Part shown: positions 17,874-26,259 of the stretch, in pieces | Layout of the letters: each line of letters begins with the position of its first letter | Position numbering within the stretch: the first letter of the stretch is position 1 | Assembly (NCBI RefSeq): GCF_016862575.1 | Contig: NZ_BONF01000045.1 | Location: forward strand, 1-64,000 | Length of the DNA stretch: 64,000 nt | Source of the DNA: Catellatospora bangladeshensis | GTDB lineage: Bacteria > Actinomycetota > Actinomycetes > Mycobacteriales > Micromonosporaceae | Direction: 5' to 3' | The notes under the pieces: model-generated | The model's database searches: none | Told to the model about the DNA's origin: nothing | Seen by the model: the letters and a program-made list of their open reading frames with translations, nothing else | Made by a program: the position numbers and the translations under genes

Positions 17874-20446
17874 CCCAGCCCCTCGACCGCCGGATCGCCG
17901 AGCTGGACCGGCTGCTCGCCGCGGCGGGCACCCCCGAGGAGCACTGGGGCCTGCGCAACGACCGCGCGACGCTGTACTGGACCCGCTACGAGGAGGCCGG
18001 GCGGCTGCCCGATCTGGAGCACACCATCGCGGAGTTCCGGGCGGTGCTCACCGCCGGGGTGCTCACCGGGTCCGCGGCGCTGCCGACCATGTCGAACCTC
18101 GCCGGTGCGCTGACCCTGCGCGCGAAGGCGGGCGGCGGCCCGGCGGACCTGCGCGAGGCCGTCGAGCTGCTGCGCACCGTGGTGGCGGGCACGCCCGCCG
18201 CGGACGCCCGGCACGGCGGCCGGCTGCTCAACCTGGGCGGCGTGCTGCTCGGATACCACCATGCCACCGGTGACTCGGCGGTGCTGCACGAGGCGTGCTC
18301 GGCGTTCCAGGCCGCGCACGACGCCGCGCCCGAGCCGGACACCCCCGAGCGACGCGAGCACTGGGTCGCCACGCGCAGCAACCTCGGCGAGTGCCTGCGC
18401 CTGGTGCACACGGTCACCGGGGAGGCGCAGACCCTGGACCGGGCCGTGGCGCTGGCCCGCGCGGCGGCCGGGGCGCTGCCCACGGGGCACCCGCTGTACG
18501 CGCGGATGCAGTCGAACCTCGCGCTGGCCCTGGTCAGTGCCGCGCATGCCGGGCAGCCGGAGGTGCTCGCCGAGGCGGCCGCCGCGGCTCGAGCCGCCTT
18601 GGCGGCCACGCCCGGCGGGCACCCCAACGAGCCCGAGCGGCACACCGTGTACGCGGGCATCCTGCGTGCGACGTACGCGTCCGATCCGGACCCGGTGCTG
18701 CTCAACCAGTTCCGCCGGGCCGCCCGGGGCGCGGTCCGGGCCACCCCGGCGGCCCACCCGAACGCGGGCTGGGCCCGGCTGCTGCTGGGCCGCGCCGAGT
18801 ACGCCCACGCCGACCGGTCCGGCCAGGAGCCCACCGCGGCCCGCGAGCTGTTCCGCGACACCGCGCAGGACCTCGCACTCCCGCCCGGCGTGCGGGCCGT
18901 CGCGGCACGCCACTGGTCGCTGCTGGCGTTCCTGGACCCCGGCCGCCTCGCCGAGGCCGTGCGCGCGTTCGGGCTGGCGGTGGCGCTGCTGCCGCAGACC
19001 GCGGGCCGGGAGCGGGCCGCCGTGGACGCCGAGCGGCTGCTCGGTGAGCACCGCCACCTGGCCGCCGACGCCGCCGCGTGCGCCCTGACCGCCGGTGACC
19101 CGGGCCTGGCGCTGCGGCTGCTGGAGCAGGGGCGCGGCGTGCTGCTGTCGCAGACCCTCGACACCTGGGCCGACGTCACCGACCTGGCCGCCCGGCACCC
19201 CGCGCTCGCGGCCGAGTTCACCGAGCTGCGCGGCCTGACCCGGGCCGAGCCCACGCCCGCCGAGGGGGTCGCGGCGGGCGTCGCCGCCGCCGAGGAGCGC
19301 GCCCACCTGGCACGCCGCTGGTCGGCGCTGGTGGACCGGATCCGCGCCGTCCCGGGGCACGAGGGCTTCCTCGCGCCGCCGTCGCTGCCCGAGCTGCTGG
19401 CGGCCGGGCGGGACGGGCCGGTCGCGGTGGTGAACGTCAGCGGCCTGCGCTGCGACGCGCTGCTCGTCCGCGACGGCCGCGTCGAGGTCCTGCCCCTGCC
19501 GGAGCTGACGCTGGACGGTGCGGAGGCGGCGGCCCGCCGCTTCCTCGCCGCGGTCACGGCCACCGGCTCGCTGGCCGAGGTCGCCGCGGCGGGGGAGACC
19601 GTACGCGAGATCCTGGGCTGGCTGTGGCGCACGGTCACCGGCCCGGTGCTGGCCGCGCTCGGCGTCACCGGGCCGGGCGGCACCCCCGCCCGGATGTGGT
19701 GGATGCCGTGCGGGCCGCTGGCGTTCCTGCCCCTGCACGCCGCCGAGGACGGGTGGAGCGCGCTCGACGCGGTCGTGTCGTCGTACACGCCGACCCTGCG
19801 CAGCCTGTGCCACCACCGCGACCGGGCGGTGCCGCCGGGCGCGGTGGACGGGCCGCTGGTCGTCGCGATGCCGCACACGCCCGCCGCGCCGCCGCTGCCG
19901 CACGCCGTACGGGAGGCCGAGACCGTGGCCGCGCTCTACCCGGGCGCGCACCTGCTGAGCGGAGCGGCGGCGACCGGCGAGCAGGTGCTGGCCGAGCTGG
20001 CCCGGCGGCGCTGGGCGCACTTCGCCTGCCACGCCGCCGGGCGTGCCGACCAGCCGGGCCTGAGCCGCCTGCTGCTGTACGACCACGACCGGCGCCCGCT
20101 GACCGTGCGGGAGCTGTCCCGCGCCCACCTGCCGCACGCCGAGCTGGCCTACCTGTCCGCCTGCGCGACGAGCCACCCCGCCCGGACCCTGCCCGACGAG
20201 GCGGTGCACCTGACCGGCGCCTTCCACCTCGCCGGATACGGCCAGGTCGTCGGGACACTGTGGCGGGTCGCCGACGACGTCGCCGCCGACGTCACCGCGT
20301 ACGTGCACGAGCGGCTCGCTGCCGACGCGGCCGCGTACCGGCCCCTGGACGCCGCGACCGCGCTGCACGGCGCCGTACGGCGGCTGCGTGACCGATATCC
20401 GGCCGCGGCGGCTCTATGGGCGGCCCACGTCCATGTAGGACGATGA
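17870..20446 (+). CDS. TPR-CHAT protein (caspase-like cysteine protease)
   Basis: The 858-aa protein has about 600 residues of TPR-like repeats (SNLAGALTLRA near 75, RSNLGECLRLV near 168, QSNLALALVSA near 213) and a C-terminal CHAT domain from about 610. The catalytic pair of the caspase fold is visible as His721 in HFACHA and Cys765 in YLSACATS, with the downstream FHLAGYGQVVGTLW strand typical of CHAT. Relatives cleave partner proteins when repeats sense a trigger, as in gasdermin and type III-E CRISPR systems. It is coupled by 4-nt overlap to the TPR gene and followed 4 nt later by a small Cys protein, so the four genes form one operon. Confidence 0.88.
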   Translation: MTQPLDRRIAELDRLLAAAGTPEEHWGLRNDRATLYWTRYEEAGRLPDLEHTIAEFRAVLTAGVLTGSAALPTMSNLAGALTLRAKAGGGPADLREAVELLRTVVAGTPAADARHGGRLLNLGGVLLGYHHATGDSAVLHEACSAFQAAHDAAPEPDTPERREHWVATRSNLGECLRLVHTVTGEAQTLDRAVALARAAAGALPTGHPLYARMQSNLALALVSAAHAGQPEVLAEAAAAARAALAATPGGHPNEPERHTVYAGILRATYASDPDPVLLNQFRRAARGAVRATPAAHPNAGWARLLLGRAEYAHADRSGQEPTAARELFRDTAQDLALPPGVRAVAARHWSLLAFLDPGRLAEAVRAFGLAVALLPQTAGRERAAVDAERLLGEHRHLAADAAACALTAGDPGLALRLLEQGRGVLLSQTLDTWADVTDLAARHPALAAEFTELRGLTRAEPTPAEGVAAGVAAAEERAHLARRWSALVDRIRAVPGHEGFLAPPSLPELLAAGRDGPVAVVNVSGLRCDALLVRDGRVEVLPLPELTLDGAEAAARRFLAAVTATGSLAEVAAAGETVREILGWLWRTVTGPVLAALGVTGPGGTPARMWWMPCGPLAFLPLHAAEDGWSALDAVVSSYTPTLRSLCHHRDRAVPPGAVDGPLVVAMPHTPAAPPLPHAVREAETVAALYPGAHLLSGAAATGEQVLAELARRRWAHFACHAAGRADQPGLSRLLLYDHDRRPLTVRELSRAHLPHAELAYLSACATSHPARTLPDEAVHLTGAFHLAGYGQVVGTLWRVADDVAADVTAYVHERLAADAAAYRPLDAATALHGAVRRLRDRYPAAAALWAAHVHVGR

Positions 20447-20450
20447 ACCG

Positions 20451-20828
20451 GTGACCGACCAGGACGTGCCCCGGATGATCGCCAAGATCTGCCGCGACCT
20501 CGGCTTCCTGACCACCCGCACCGCGGATGATCCGGCCCCGCTGCGCGCGCTCACCGATGCCGTGCGCGCCGGGCGGGCCGACGCGGCCTGGCTCGCCGAC
20601 GCCGTACACCTGCTGCGCGTCCTCGGCATCCCGCTCGTCGTCGGCGAGCGGGGCTGGCCGTTCACGCCCGGCGGCGACGGCGCGCTGCCCGGCGTCGGCC
20701 AGGGCACGGCGGGCACCACCCTGTTCCGCTGCCCGAGCGCGGCCTGCGAGCGCCGCGAGCCGCGCCGCCCCGGCGCGGCCCGCCCGCACTGCGCGATCTT
20801 CGACGCCGACCTGCCGCCGGAAGGGTGA
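20451..20828 (+). CDS. Small protein with C-terminal Cys cluster, CHAT operon
   Basis: The 125-aa protein has no recognisable family. Residues 1-70 look helical and soluble. The tail contains CPSAAC at about residue 94, and further on HCAIF near 113, which could form part of a zinc site, although four clear ligands are not present. GTG 20451 is 4 nt after the CHAT stop, and its own stop overlaps the next start (GTGA). A role as adaptor, regulator or protease substrate is possible but unproven. Confidence 0.65.
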   Translation: MTDQDVPRMIAKICRDLGFLTTRTADDPAPLRALTDAVRAGRADAAWLADAVHLLRVLGIPLVVGERGWPFTPGGDGALPGVGQGTAGTTLFRCPSAACERREPRRPGAARPHCAIFDADLPPEG

Positions 20829-21712
20829 CCCGGATGACCGACAGCCTGCTCAACCTGCTCGGCGCCCGCGCGGGGGAGCGCTGGGTCACCGCGCTCGCCC
20901 TGCCCGGCCTGCTGTTCACCGGGCTCGCCGTGGTGGCGGCCGTGCTGGGCCAGCGGGACTGGGACGACGTCGGCGGTCTGGCGCGCGGCCTCGCCGCCAA
21001 CCCGCTGGACGAACTCGCCGCCACCCCGTCCGGCGTCGCGCTGGCGATCGCCCTGGTGCTGCTGGCGGCGCTGGCCGCCGGGGTGCTCGCGCACCTGCTC
21101 TCCGTGCTGGTGCTGGCCGGGTGGGAGGGCCGCTGGCCCCTGCCCGGTGCGGTGCGGCTGGCCACCGAGCGCCGCCGGCGCCGGTGGAACGCGCTGCAGG
21201 CGCGGTTCGAGCAGGCCCTCGCCGCAGGGGCCGCTCCCCCCACCGCCGAACGGCTCGGCCGCCGCCGCAATGCCATCGCGCTCGCCGAACCCCAGCGGCC
21301 CACCTGGCTCGGCGACCAGCTCGCCGCCGTCGCCACCCGCGTGCACGCCGAGTACGGCGTCGACCTGGGCGCGGCCTGGCCCCGGCTGTGGCTGCTGCTC
21401 GCCGCCGACGCCCGCCACGAGGTCCGCACCGCCCGCGCCGAGCTGGACTCCTCCGCCGTGCTCGCCGGCTGGGGCCTGCTCTACCTGGCCCTGGGCATCC
21501 TCTGGTGGCCCGCCGCCCTCGCCGGCATCGTCGCCCTGCTCGTGGCCTGGGCCGGTGCCCGCCGCACCGCCGCCCGCCTCGCCGAACTCGTCGAGTCCAC
21601 CGTGGACCTGCACCTCGCCGACCTCGCCCGCGCCCTCGGCGAAGCCACCGACCGCGCCGTCACCCCCGAGACCGGCCGCCGCATCACCGCCCGCCTCCGC
21701 AAGGGCGCCTGA
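20825..21712 (+). CDS. Membrane protein, last gene of the CHAT operon
   Basis: The 295-aa protein has two N-terminal membrane segments (ALALPGLLFTGLAVVAAVLG near 21-40 and ALAIALVLLAALAAGVLAHL near 74-95), a charged cytoplasmic region of about 120 residues, and one or two more segments near 215-245 (GLLYLALGILWWPAALAGIV), then a helical tail. No family is recognised. Co-translation with a CHAT protease makes it a candidate membrane-located effector or sensor, by analogy with protease-gasdermin pairs; there is no sequence likeness to gasdermin. A family-1 dyad starts right after the stop. Confidence 0.7.
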   Translation: MTRMTDSLLNLLGARAGERWVTALALPGLLFTGLAVVAAVLGQRDWDDVGGLARGLAANPLDELAATPSGVALAIALVLLAALAAGVLAHLLSVLVLAGWEGRWPLPGAVRLATERRRRRWNALQARFEQALAAGAAPPTAERLGRRRNAIALAEPQRPTWLGDQLAAVATRVHAEYGVDLGAAWPRLWLLLAADARHEVRTARAELDSSAVLAGWGLLYLALGILWWPAALAGIVALLVAWAGARRTAARLAELVESTVDLHLADLARALGEATDRAVTPETGRRITARLRKGA

Positions 21713-21764
21713 AAGGAAGGGCACCTTCTTAACGCTATGCGTAGAAGAAGGTGCCCTTCTTAAC
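21713..21764. repeat. Family-1 dyad, copy 1b
   Basis: AAGGAAGGGCACCTTCTT (21713-21730) pairs with AAGAAGGTGCCCTTCTT (21745-21761). It begins at the base after the last stop of the CHAT operon and probably terminates it. Confidence 0.85.
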
Positions 21765-21850
21765 TGCTCGCCGGTGTGACCGGCCGTCTCGGTGCTCCTC
21801 GGCGTGCGGCCGCCCGCTCCTCATCCGCCGCGCAACGGTGCCGTTGGGGC

Positions 21851-21947
21851 GATGCCGTCACCGTCCCGTTGCGGCCATGCCGTCACCGTCCCATCGCGGC
21901 GATGCGTCACCGTGCCGTCGCGCCGCGGTCGTCACCGTCGCGGCCGG
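21851..21947. repeat. 25-nt tandem repeat within a 410-nt gene-free stretch
   Basis: Three units of 25, 25 and 24 nt and a decayed fourth start at 21851, 21876, 21901 and 21925; the shared core is GTCACCGT. The stretch 21765-22175 has no supported gene. After the repeats come a CATATGGGG segment and the upstream region of the amidase genes, where no clean promoter is seen. Confidence 0.6.
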
Positions 21948-22175
21948 TCGTCGGCGGCTGTCCGCGGACCCGTGACCAGGGATCCTCCGTCCATATGGGG
22001 TGGAGGGGTCCGTGCGGCCGATTGTGAAGGAAATCTTCGCAAGTATCTGGCATGCCGCAAGCTATCGACATAGACGCGTGTGCCGATATATGGTGCCGTC
22101 ACGCGCCCCGGCCGACGACAAACACGCAGGTCCGGGCGTGCGCGAGCGTGTCCCTCCGCACCCCCAGGGAGTCCC

Positions 22176-22328
22176 GTGTCCAAAATCCGCTCGATCAAGG
22201 CCCGCCGCCGAAGGCTGCTCGGCGTGCCGGCTCTGGTCGCCGCCGCCGTCGCCCTCGTGGCCCGCCCCGCCCACGCCGCGACCGCCGCCGAGCCCGAGTG
22301 CGCGGCCGACGTCATCCAGGAGGCGTGA
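22176..22328 (+). CDS. Short ORF encoding a signal peptide, out of frame with the amidase
   Basis: GTG 22176 (after GGGAG) encodes 50 aa: an Arg-rich start, a hydrophobic core (VPALVAAAVALVARPAHA) and an AHA-A cleavage site, then only about 16 residues (ending AADVIQEA). The stop overlaps the amidase ATG as TGATG. This looks like the export signal of the amidase separated from it by a reading-frame change. It may be a real secreted peptide with coupled translation, a programmed frameshift, a natural mutation, or a sequencing error. Confidence 0.55.
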   Translation: MSKIRSIKARRRRLLGVPALVAAAVALVARPAHAATAAEPECAADVIQEA

Positions 22329-23290
22329 TGGCGAACATCCCCTGGCTGGCCGACGTTCTCCGGGCGGCCGGCGTCTCCGTCGTCGAGCACGGCGACTGGC
22401 GCAACCGGTACCGTCCGGGCTCCTTCAGCCCGATCGGCGTGCTCTGGCACCACACCGCGGCCACCTCCAGCGCCAGCAACCCGCACCCCGCGCTCAACGT
22501 GTGCATCAACGGCCGGTCCGACCTGGCTGGTCCCCTGTGCCAGGCGCTGGTGGACTACAACGGCGTCTTCCACGTCATCTCGGCCGGCCGGTGCAACCAC
22601 GCGGGCACCGCCCGCGCCAGCGGCCCCATCCCGGCCGGTGACGGCAACACGATGCTCATCGGCTGGGAGATCGACTACAACGGCGTCAACCAGGAGATGA
22701 CGGCGGCGCAGTACAACGCCTCGCTCAAGGCGACCGCCGCCGTGCTCAAACAGCTCGGCCGCGACTCCAGCTATGCCCGCGGGCACCGCGAGACCAGCAC
22801 CACCGGCAAGATCGACCCTTCCTTCATCGACCTGAACGTGATGCGGGCGGACGTCGCGCGGCTCATGAACCCGACGCCGGGCTGGACGTCCACGGTGGAC
22901 AACACCACGGCCGGGCGGTTCACGGCGAGCACCAACTGGGGCAGCTCGGCGTACTCGGGGCAGCGGTTCGGCGAGAACTACCGGTTCGCCGAGCCGGTCG
23001 CGGCCAGCGACGCCGCCTGGTACAAGTTCGCCATCCCGGAGACCGGCAACTACCGCGTCGAGGCGTGGTGGCCGGCGGATCCGGGATACAACAGCTCCGC
23101 GCCGTACGTCATCGTGACCAGCAGCGGCAACCAGTCCGTGAACGTGGACCAGCGGGCCACCGGCGGGCAGTGGCGGGTGCTCGGCACCTTCAACCTCACC
23201 GCGGGCGACGCCAACAAGGTGGGCGTGAGCCGGTGGACCAACGGCACGGGCCTCGTCATCGCCGACGCGGTCCGGATCAGCCGGGTCTGA
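22328..23290 (+). CDS. N-acetylmuramoyl-L-alanine amidase with golvesin-like C-terminal domain
   Basis: The 320-aa protein has an amidase_2/PGRP-type domain at residues 1-180: GVLWHHTAATSS with the zinc histidine near 39, DYNGVFHVISAGRCNHAG near 78-95, IGWEIDYNG, and ARGHRETSTTGKIDPS near 154-170 with the second histidine and the catalytic-region lysine. Residues 190-320 form a golvesin/Xly-like beta-sandwich carbohydrate-binding domain (NYRVEAWWPADPGYN). The predicted reaction is cleavage of the amide between muramic acid and peptide in peptidoglycan. From ATG 22328 there is no signal peptide; the preceding overlapping ORF supplies one in another frame. Confidence 0.85.
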   Translation: MANIPWLADVLRAAGVSVVEHGDWRNRYRPGSFSPIGVLWHHTAATSSASNPHPALNVCINGRSDLAGPLCQALVDYNGVFHVISAGRCNHAGTARASGPIPAGDGNTMLIGWEIDYNGVNQEMTAAQYNASLKATAAVLKQLGRDSSYARGHRETSTTGKIDPSFIDLNVMRADVARLMNPTPGWTSTVDNTTAGRFTASTNWGSSAYSGQRFGENYRFAEPVAASDAAWYKFAIPETGNYRVEAWWPADPGYNSSAPYVIVTSSGNQSVNVDQRATGGQWRVLGTFNLTAGDANKVGVSRWTNGTGLVIADAVRISRV

Positions 23291-23360
23291 CCTGCTGACG
23301 GGTGCCGGTGGCGGAGGGTGTTCCGCCACCGGCATCGCCGTCTCCGGCGCGTGCCGCGCC

Positions 23361-23420
23361 GCAGTTTCAGGGAAACCGCAGCCGGGGACGGCTTCATGCC
23401 TGCACTTTCCCCGAAACTGC
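23361..23420. repeat. Family-4 60-nt palindrome, copy 4a
   Basis: GCAGTTTCAGGGAAA and TTTCCCCGAAACTGC form the ends of a 60-nt inverted repeat, equal in length to the copy at 30566. The right arm forms the last codons of the DUF2809 gene, whose stop lies in the loop. Confidence 0.8.
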
Positions 23421-23813
23421 CGAGCGGGGGTACGCCCGGCGGCGCAGCAGCCAGTGGGCGGCGGCCAGGGGCAGGACGCCGACGGGGTACCAGAGCAGGT
23501 CGAGCGGGTCGAACTGGACGCCGAGGGCGAGCCGGCCGAGCAGGCTGCGGCCGGAGAGGTACGCGGGCACGCCGGTGAGCTGGGAACACTCCACCAGCCA
23601 GCAGAACGCCACCGCTACCGCGCCCGCCGCCAGGGGGCTGAGCCGCGGCCAGAGGACGTACCCGCCCGCGTACACCATCGACGCGTACAGGGCCGTGCCG
23701 GAGTGCTGCTCCACCGGCCCGTCGAACGCCGCCCGCAGCGCGAGCGCGATCGCCAGGATCACGGCGGCCGAGGCCAGGGCGATCACGCGGGTGGTGCGGG
23801 TGGAGAGCGGCAT
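23394..23813 (-). CDS. DUF2809 family small membrane protein
   Basis: The 139-aa protein has four membrane segments and the DUF2809 pattern: YVLWPRLSPLAAGAVAVAF followed by CWLVECSQL, then FDPLDLLWYPVGVLPLAA near the end. The family has no known function. ATG 23813 lies 6 nt after TAGGCT, a leaderless start. The last nine residues (SAVSGKVQA) are encoded by the repeat at 23361, so an insertion of that element probably replaced the original C-terminus. Confidence 0.8.
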   Translation of the reverse strand: MPLSTRTTRVIALASAAVILAIALALRAAFDGPVEQHSGTALYASMVYAGGYVLWPRLSPLAAGAVAVAFCWLVECSQLTGVPAYLSGRSLLGRLALGVQFDPLDLLWYPVGVLPLAAAHWLLRRRAYPRSAVSGKVQA

Positions 23814-23825
23814 CCCGCGAGCCTA
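23814..23825 (-). promoter_or_regulatory. -10 hexamer placing a leaderless start at 23813
   Basis: TAGGCT (23825-23820 on the minus strand), 6 nt, then ATG, with no ribosome site. Confidence 0.5.
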
Positions 23826-23890
23826 GGCGGGCTCGGCGCGGCACCGGTGGCGGAACCGTGGAGATCCGGTGTGCCCCGTGACCAGGGAGG

Positions 23891-23944
23891 CGTTAAGAAG
23901 GGCACCTTCTTTTACGCATAGCGTTAAGAAGGTGCCCTTCCTTT
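23891..23944. repeat. Family-1 dyad, copy 1c
   Basis: GTTAAGAAGGGCACCTTCT and its complement around TTACGCATAGCG. The right arm runs into the stop codon of the WGR protein (minus strand), so it is that gene's probable terminator. Confidence 0.85.
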
Positions 23945-25365
23945 CAGGCGAGGCGGCGGATTTCGCCGAAGGCGCGGTAGAAGCCGCCGCGGGCGGACTC
24001 GCGGACCTCGGAGACGACGTAGCGGGCGCCCGACTCGCGGATGTTCTTCGGGAACTGGACCTGCCAGGAGCGCTGGTAGCCCTCGGAGACGACGCGTACG
24101 CGCAGGCGGCCGCCGTCCTCGTAGCACTCCAGGATGATGCCGTCGCCCGCGTCGGCGGTGACGATCTCGACGGTGGTGGACGCGGCCACGGCCTCCATCC
24201 GCGGGGCCTTCACGTCGACGACCTCGGGCACGGTGCCCTGCTCGGCGGCGCGGATCGCGGCCTCGGTGGCGTCGATGCAGGCCAGCGAGCCGTCCGTGGT
24301 CACGATGTAGAGGCGCTCATCGTGGTACTGCATCGAGTACGCCGAGCCGCAGCCGGTGCCGAGCTTCCACAGCCGGTTGCCGGAGCTGTCGAAGCAGTAC
24401 ACCGAGGAGCTGTTGTCACCGGCGAACACGTACTGCCCGTCGGGGCTGGTCGCGCAGGAGAACACGGCCGCGTCGGCGCGATAGGTGCGCCGGGCCGAGC
24501 CGTCCTTGCCGAACTCGACGACCTCGCGGGTCGCGGTGCCCGCGTACAGCGTGGTGCTCTCCTGCCAGCCGAACAGCACCGCGCCGGTCTTCTGGTGCCA
24601 GCGCTGCTCGCCGGTGCGCCAGTCGTAGCTGGTCACGCCGCCGGAGTGGCCGTGGTGCACGGCGTCGGCGTCGCAGCGGACCATCCAGCCGGACGAGCCG
24701 GCGCTCTTGCGCCGCCACAGGAACTCGTCCTCGTGGTCGATCGCGGCGACGCCCCCGCCCGCGTCGGACACGCCGAGGATGCCGTCGTGGATGTCCAGCC
24801 AGTAGATGTCGATGTCGGGCGCGATCCGGTACGCCAGGCGGGGCACCTTGCCGGACAGGTCGTACACGTTGCCGTCGTCGCAGCCGGCGTAGAGCCAGGC
24901 GTCGTCGGCGACGATGCACTTGACGCCGTCGGGCAGCTTGAACTGCTGCTGCACCTCGGCGTTGTGGGACAGCGTGGTGATCACACCGGCCTCGTTGCCG
25001 ACCATGCACACCTTGCTGTCGACGAAGATGCCGAACGCGGACGTGCCCGAGCGGTAGCGCCACAGCACCGGCGCGGTCTTCGCGGTGGACCGGGTGCTGA
25101 CGATGGCACGGCGCGACACCGCGCGCTTCGCCCGCTGGCCCTGCACGGCGGGCGCATACCCCTTGCGCACCTTCTCGCCGATCTTCTTGGCCGCGGCGGC
25201 GCGCGCCTTGTCGTGGTCGGCGAACGTGGTCTTCGTCGTGGCACCGGCGTCGCCGATGCGCCCATACCGGATGGTCATCTCGGTGTCGTCGACGATGACC
25301 TCGTAGAACTTGTGCGCGCCGCCGTCTGTTTCGGACAGCTCGAGGTAGGTGGTCTCAACGGCCAT
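23944..25365 (-). CDS. WGR domain protein with beta-propeller
   Basis: The 473-aa protein begins with a WGR domain (about 1-90: TYLELSETDGGAHKFYEVIV, then MTIRYGRIGDAG and the KKIGEKVRKGY end), a nucleic-acid-binding module of PARP-like proteins. Residues 110-400 form a PQQ/WD40-like propeller with repeated strands such as CIVADDAWLYAGCDDGNVYD and FAGDNSSSVYCFDSSG. There is no signal peptide. ATG 25365 was chosen since homology begins there; GTG starts upstream to 25428 exist. It lies 63 nt after an unknown 238-aa gene in the same direction, and the two probably form an operon. A DNA-damage or conflict role is possible but not shown. Confidence 0.82.
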   Translation of the reverse strand: MAVETTYLELSETDGGAHKFYEVIVDDTEMTIRYGRIGDAGATTKTTFADHDKARAAAAKKIGEKVRKGYAPAVQGQRAKRAVSRRAIVSTRSTAKTAPVLWRYRSGTSAFGIFVDSKVCMVGNEAGVITTLSHNAEVQQQFKLPDGVKCIVADDAWLYAGCDDGNVYDLSGKVPRLAYRIAPDIDIYWLDIHDGILGVSDAGGGVAAIDHEDEFLWRRKSAGSSGWMVRCDADAVHHGHSGGVTSYDWRTGEQRWHQKTGAVLFGWQESTTLYAGTATREVVEFGKDGSARRTYRADAAVFSCATSPDGQYVFAGDNSSSVYCFDSSGNRLWKLGTGCGSAYSMQYHDERLYIVTTDGSLACIDATEAAIRAAEQGTVPEVVDVKAPRMEAVAASTTVEIVTADAGDGIILECYEDGGRLRVRVVSEGYQRSWQVQFPKNIRESGARYVVSEVRESARGGFYRAFGEIRRLA

Positions 25366-25428
25366 GGGGGAAGGGCCTCGCTCTCGCGGTGGAGGGGACG
25401 ACGACACGTTAGTCACCGCCCCCGACAC

Positions 25429-26145
25429 TCACGCGACCAGGAACCTATGTGGCTGGAAGATGCAGATGTTCGCCTCGCTCTGCACATTTCCGTCGGTGAT
25501 CTCGACGAACACGCCATAGCCCTCACCAGGCGTCAGCTCGATCGGCAGGTCCACCGCGCCCTTGTTCAGCCCCGCCTGCGGCTCGACGCCGCGGGCGCGC
25601 CGGATGTAGATGTTGTCCCACCACAGCAGCCGCTGCGTGTCGAACTCGCGCAGCGAGCGCGCCTTCGCCAGCCGGTACACGTAGTACGCGTCCGGGCCGC
25701 CCAGCTCCGCGAGGGTGGTCCAGCTGGTCAGGGTGTACGCCAGCCGGTCCTTGAGCGCCAGGTAGCTGTCCACGATCGCCCGCGACGGCGCGTCGCGCTG
25801 CTCCCGCGAGCGGCTGAGCACCTGCCCGTCCTTGGTGACGACCTCGATGGTGTACGTGCCCTCGGGCAGGAAGCCGGTCGGCACGTTGAGCATGTACCAG
25901 TGGTAGTTCAGCGACGGGTCGTAGATCCAGCCGTCGCGGTTGGCGTTGGTGAACATCTGATTGGTGAACACGGCCTCGTAGCCGCCCGGCCCGCGCGCGA
26001 CGATCCGGTCCACCAGATCGGGCACGGGCGTCTCGGACGGGTGGAACGAGACCAGGAACTTGTGCTGCTCACGGGGCAGGCCGAGGGAGTCGTCGAAGTC
26101 CCAGTACACGTTGCAGGCCATGATGTCGTAGATCTGGACCGTCAT
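25429..26145 (-). CDS. Unknown soluble protein upstream of the WGR gene
   Basis: The 238-aa protein is not recognised. It has no membrane segment or signal, is rich in aromatic residues, and has beta-strand-like phrases (YTIEVVTKDGQVL near 106, GYGVFVEITDG near 212) around a helical middle (AYTLTSWTTLAELGG). This suggests a beta-sandwich fold, perhaps of a structural or binding type. The ATG at 26145 fits the start of dense coding pattern; no strong ribosome site is seen. Its position directly before the WGR-propeller gene suggests joint function. Confidence 0.65.
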   Translation of the reverse strand: MTVQIYDIMACNVYWDFDDSLGLPREQHKFLVSFHPSETPVPDLVDRIVARGPGGYEAVFTNQMFTNANRDGWIYDPSLNYHWYMLNVPTGFLPEGTYTIEVVTKDGQVLSRSREQRDAPSRAIVDSYLALKDRLAYTLTSWTTLAELGGPDAYYVYRLAKARSLREFDTQRLLWWDNIYIRRARGVEPQAGLNKGAVDLPIELTPGEGYGVFVEITDGNVQSEANICIFQPHRFLVA

Positions 26146-26259
26146 GGCCGCAGTATTCGCCGCGAGCCTCCGCTGCCGCATCGGCGAGACCACCGGCGCG
26201 CGACGTGATGTCAGCCACGGTGACCTGCGACGGGGCCGCCCGCGCGGGATCATTCTGAA

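Noticed and set aside
21851-21947. CRISPR array
   Set aside because: Repeats are directly tandem without unique spacers, and no cas genes are nearby. The RecB/Cas4-like nuclease at 46549 is of the trmI-neighbour type.
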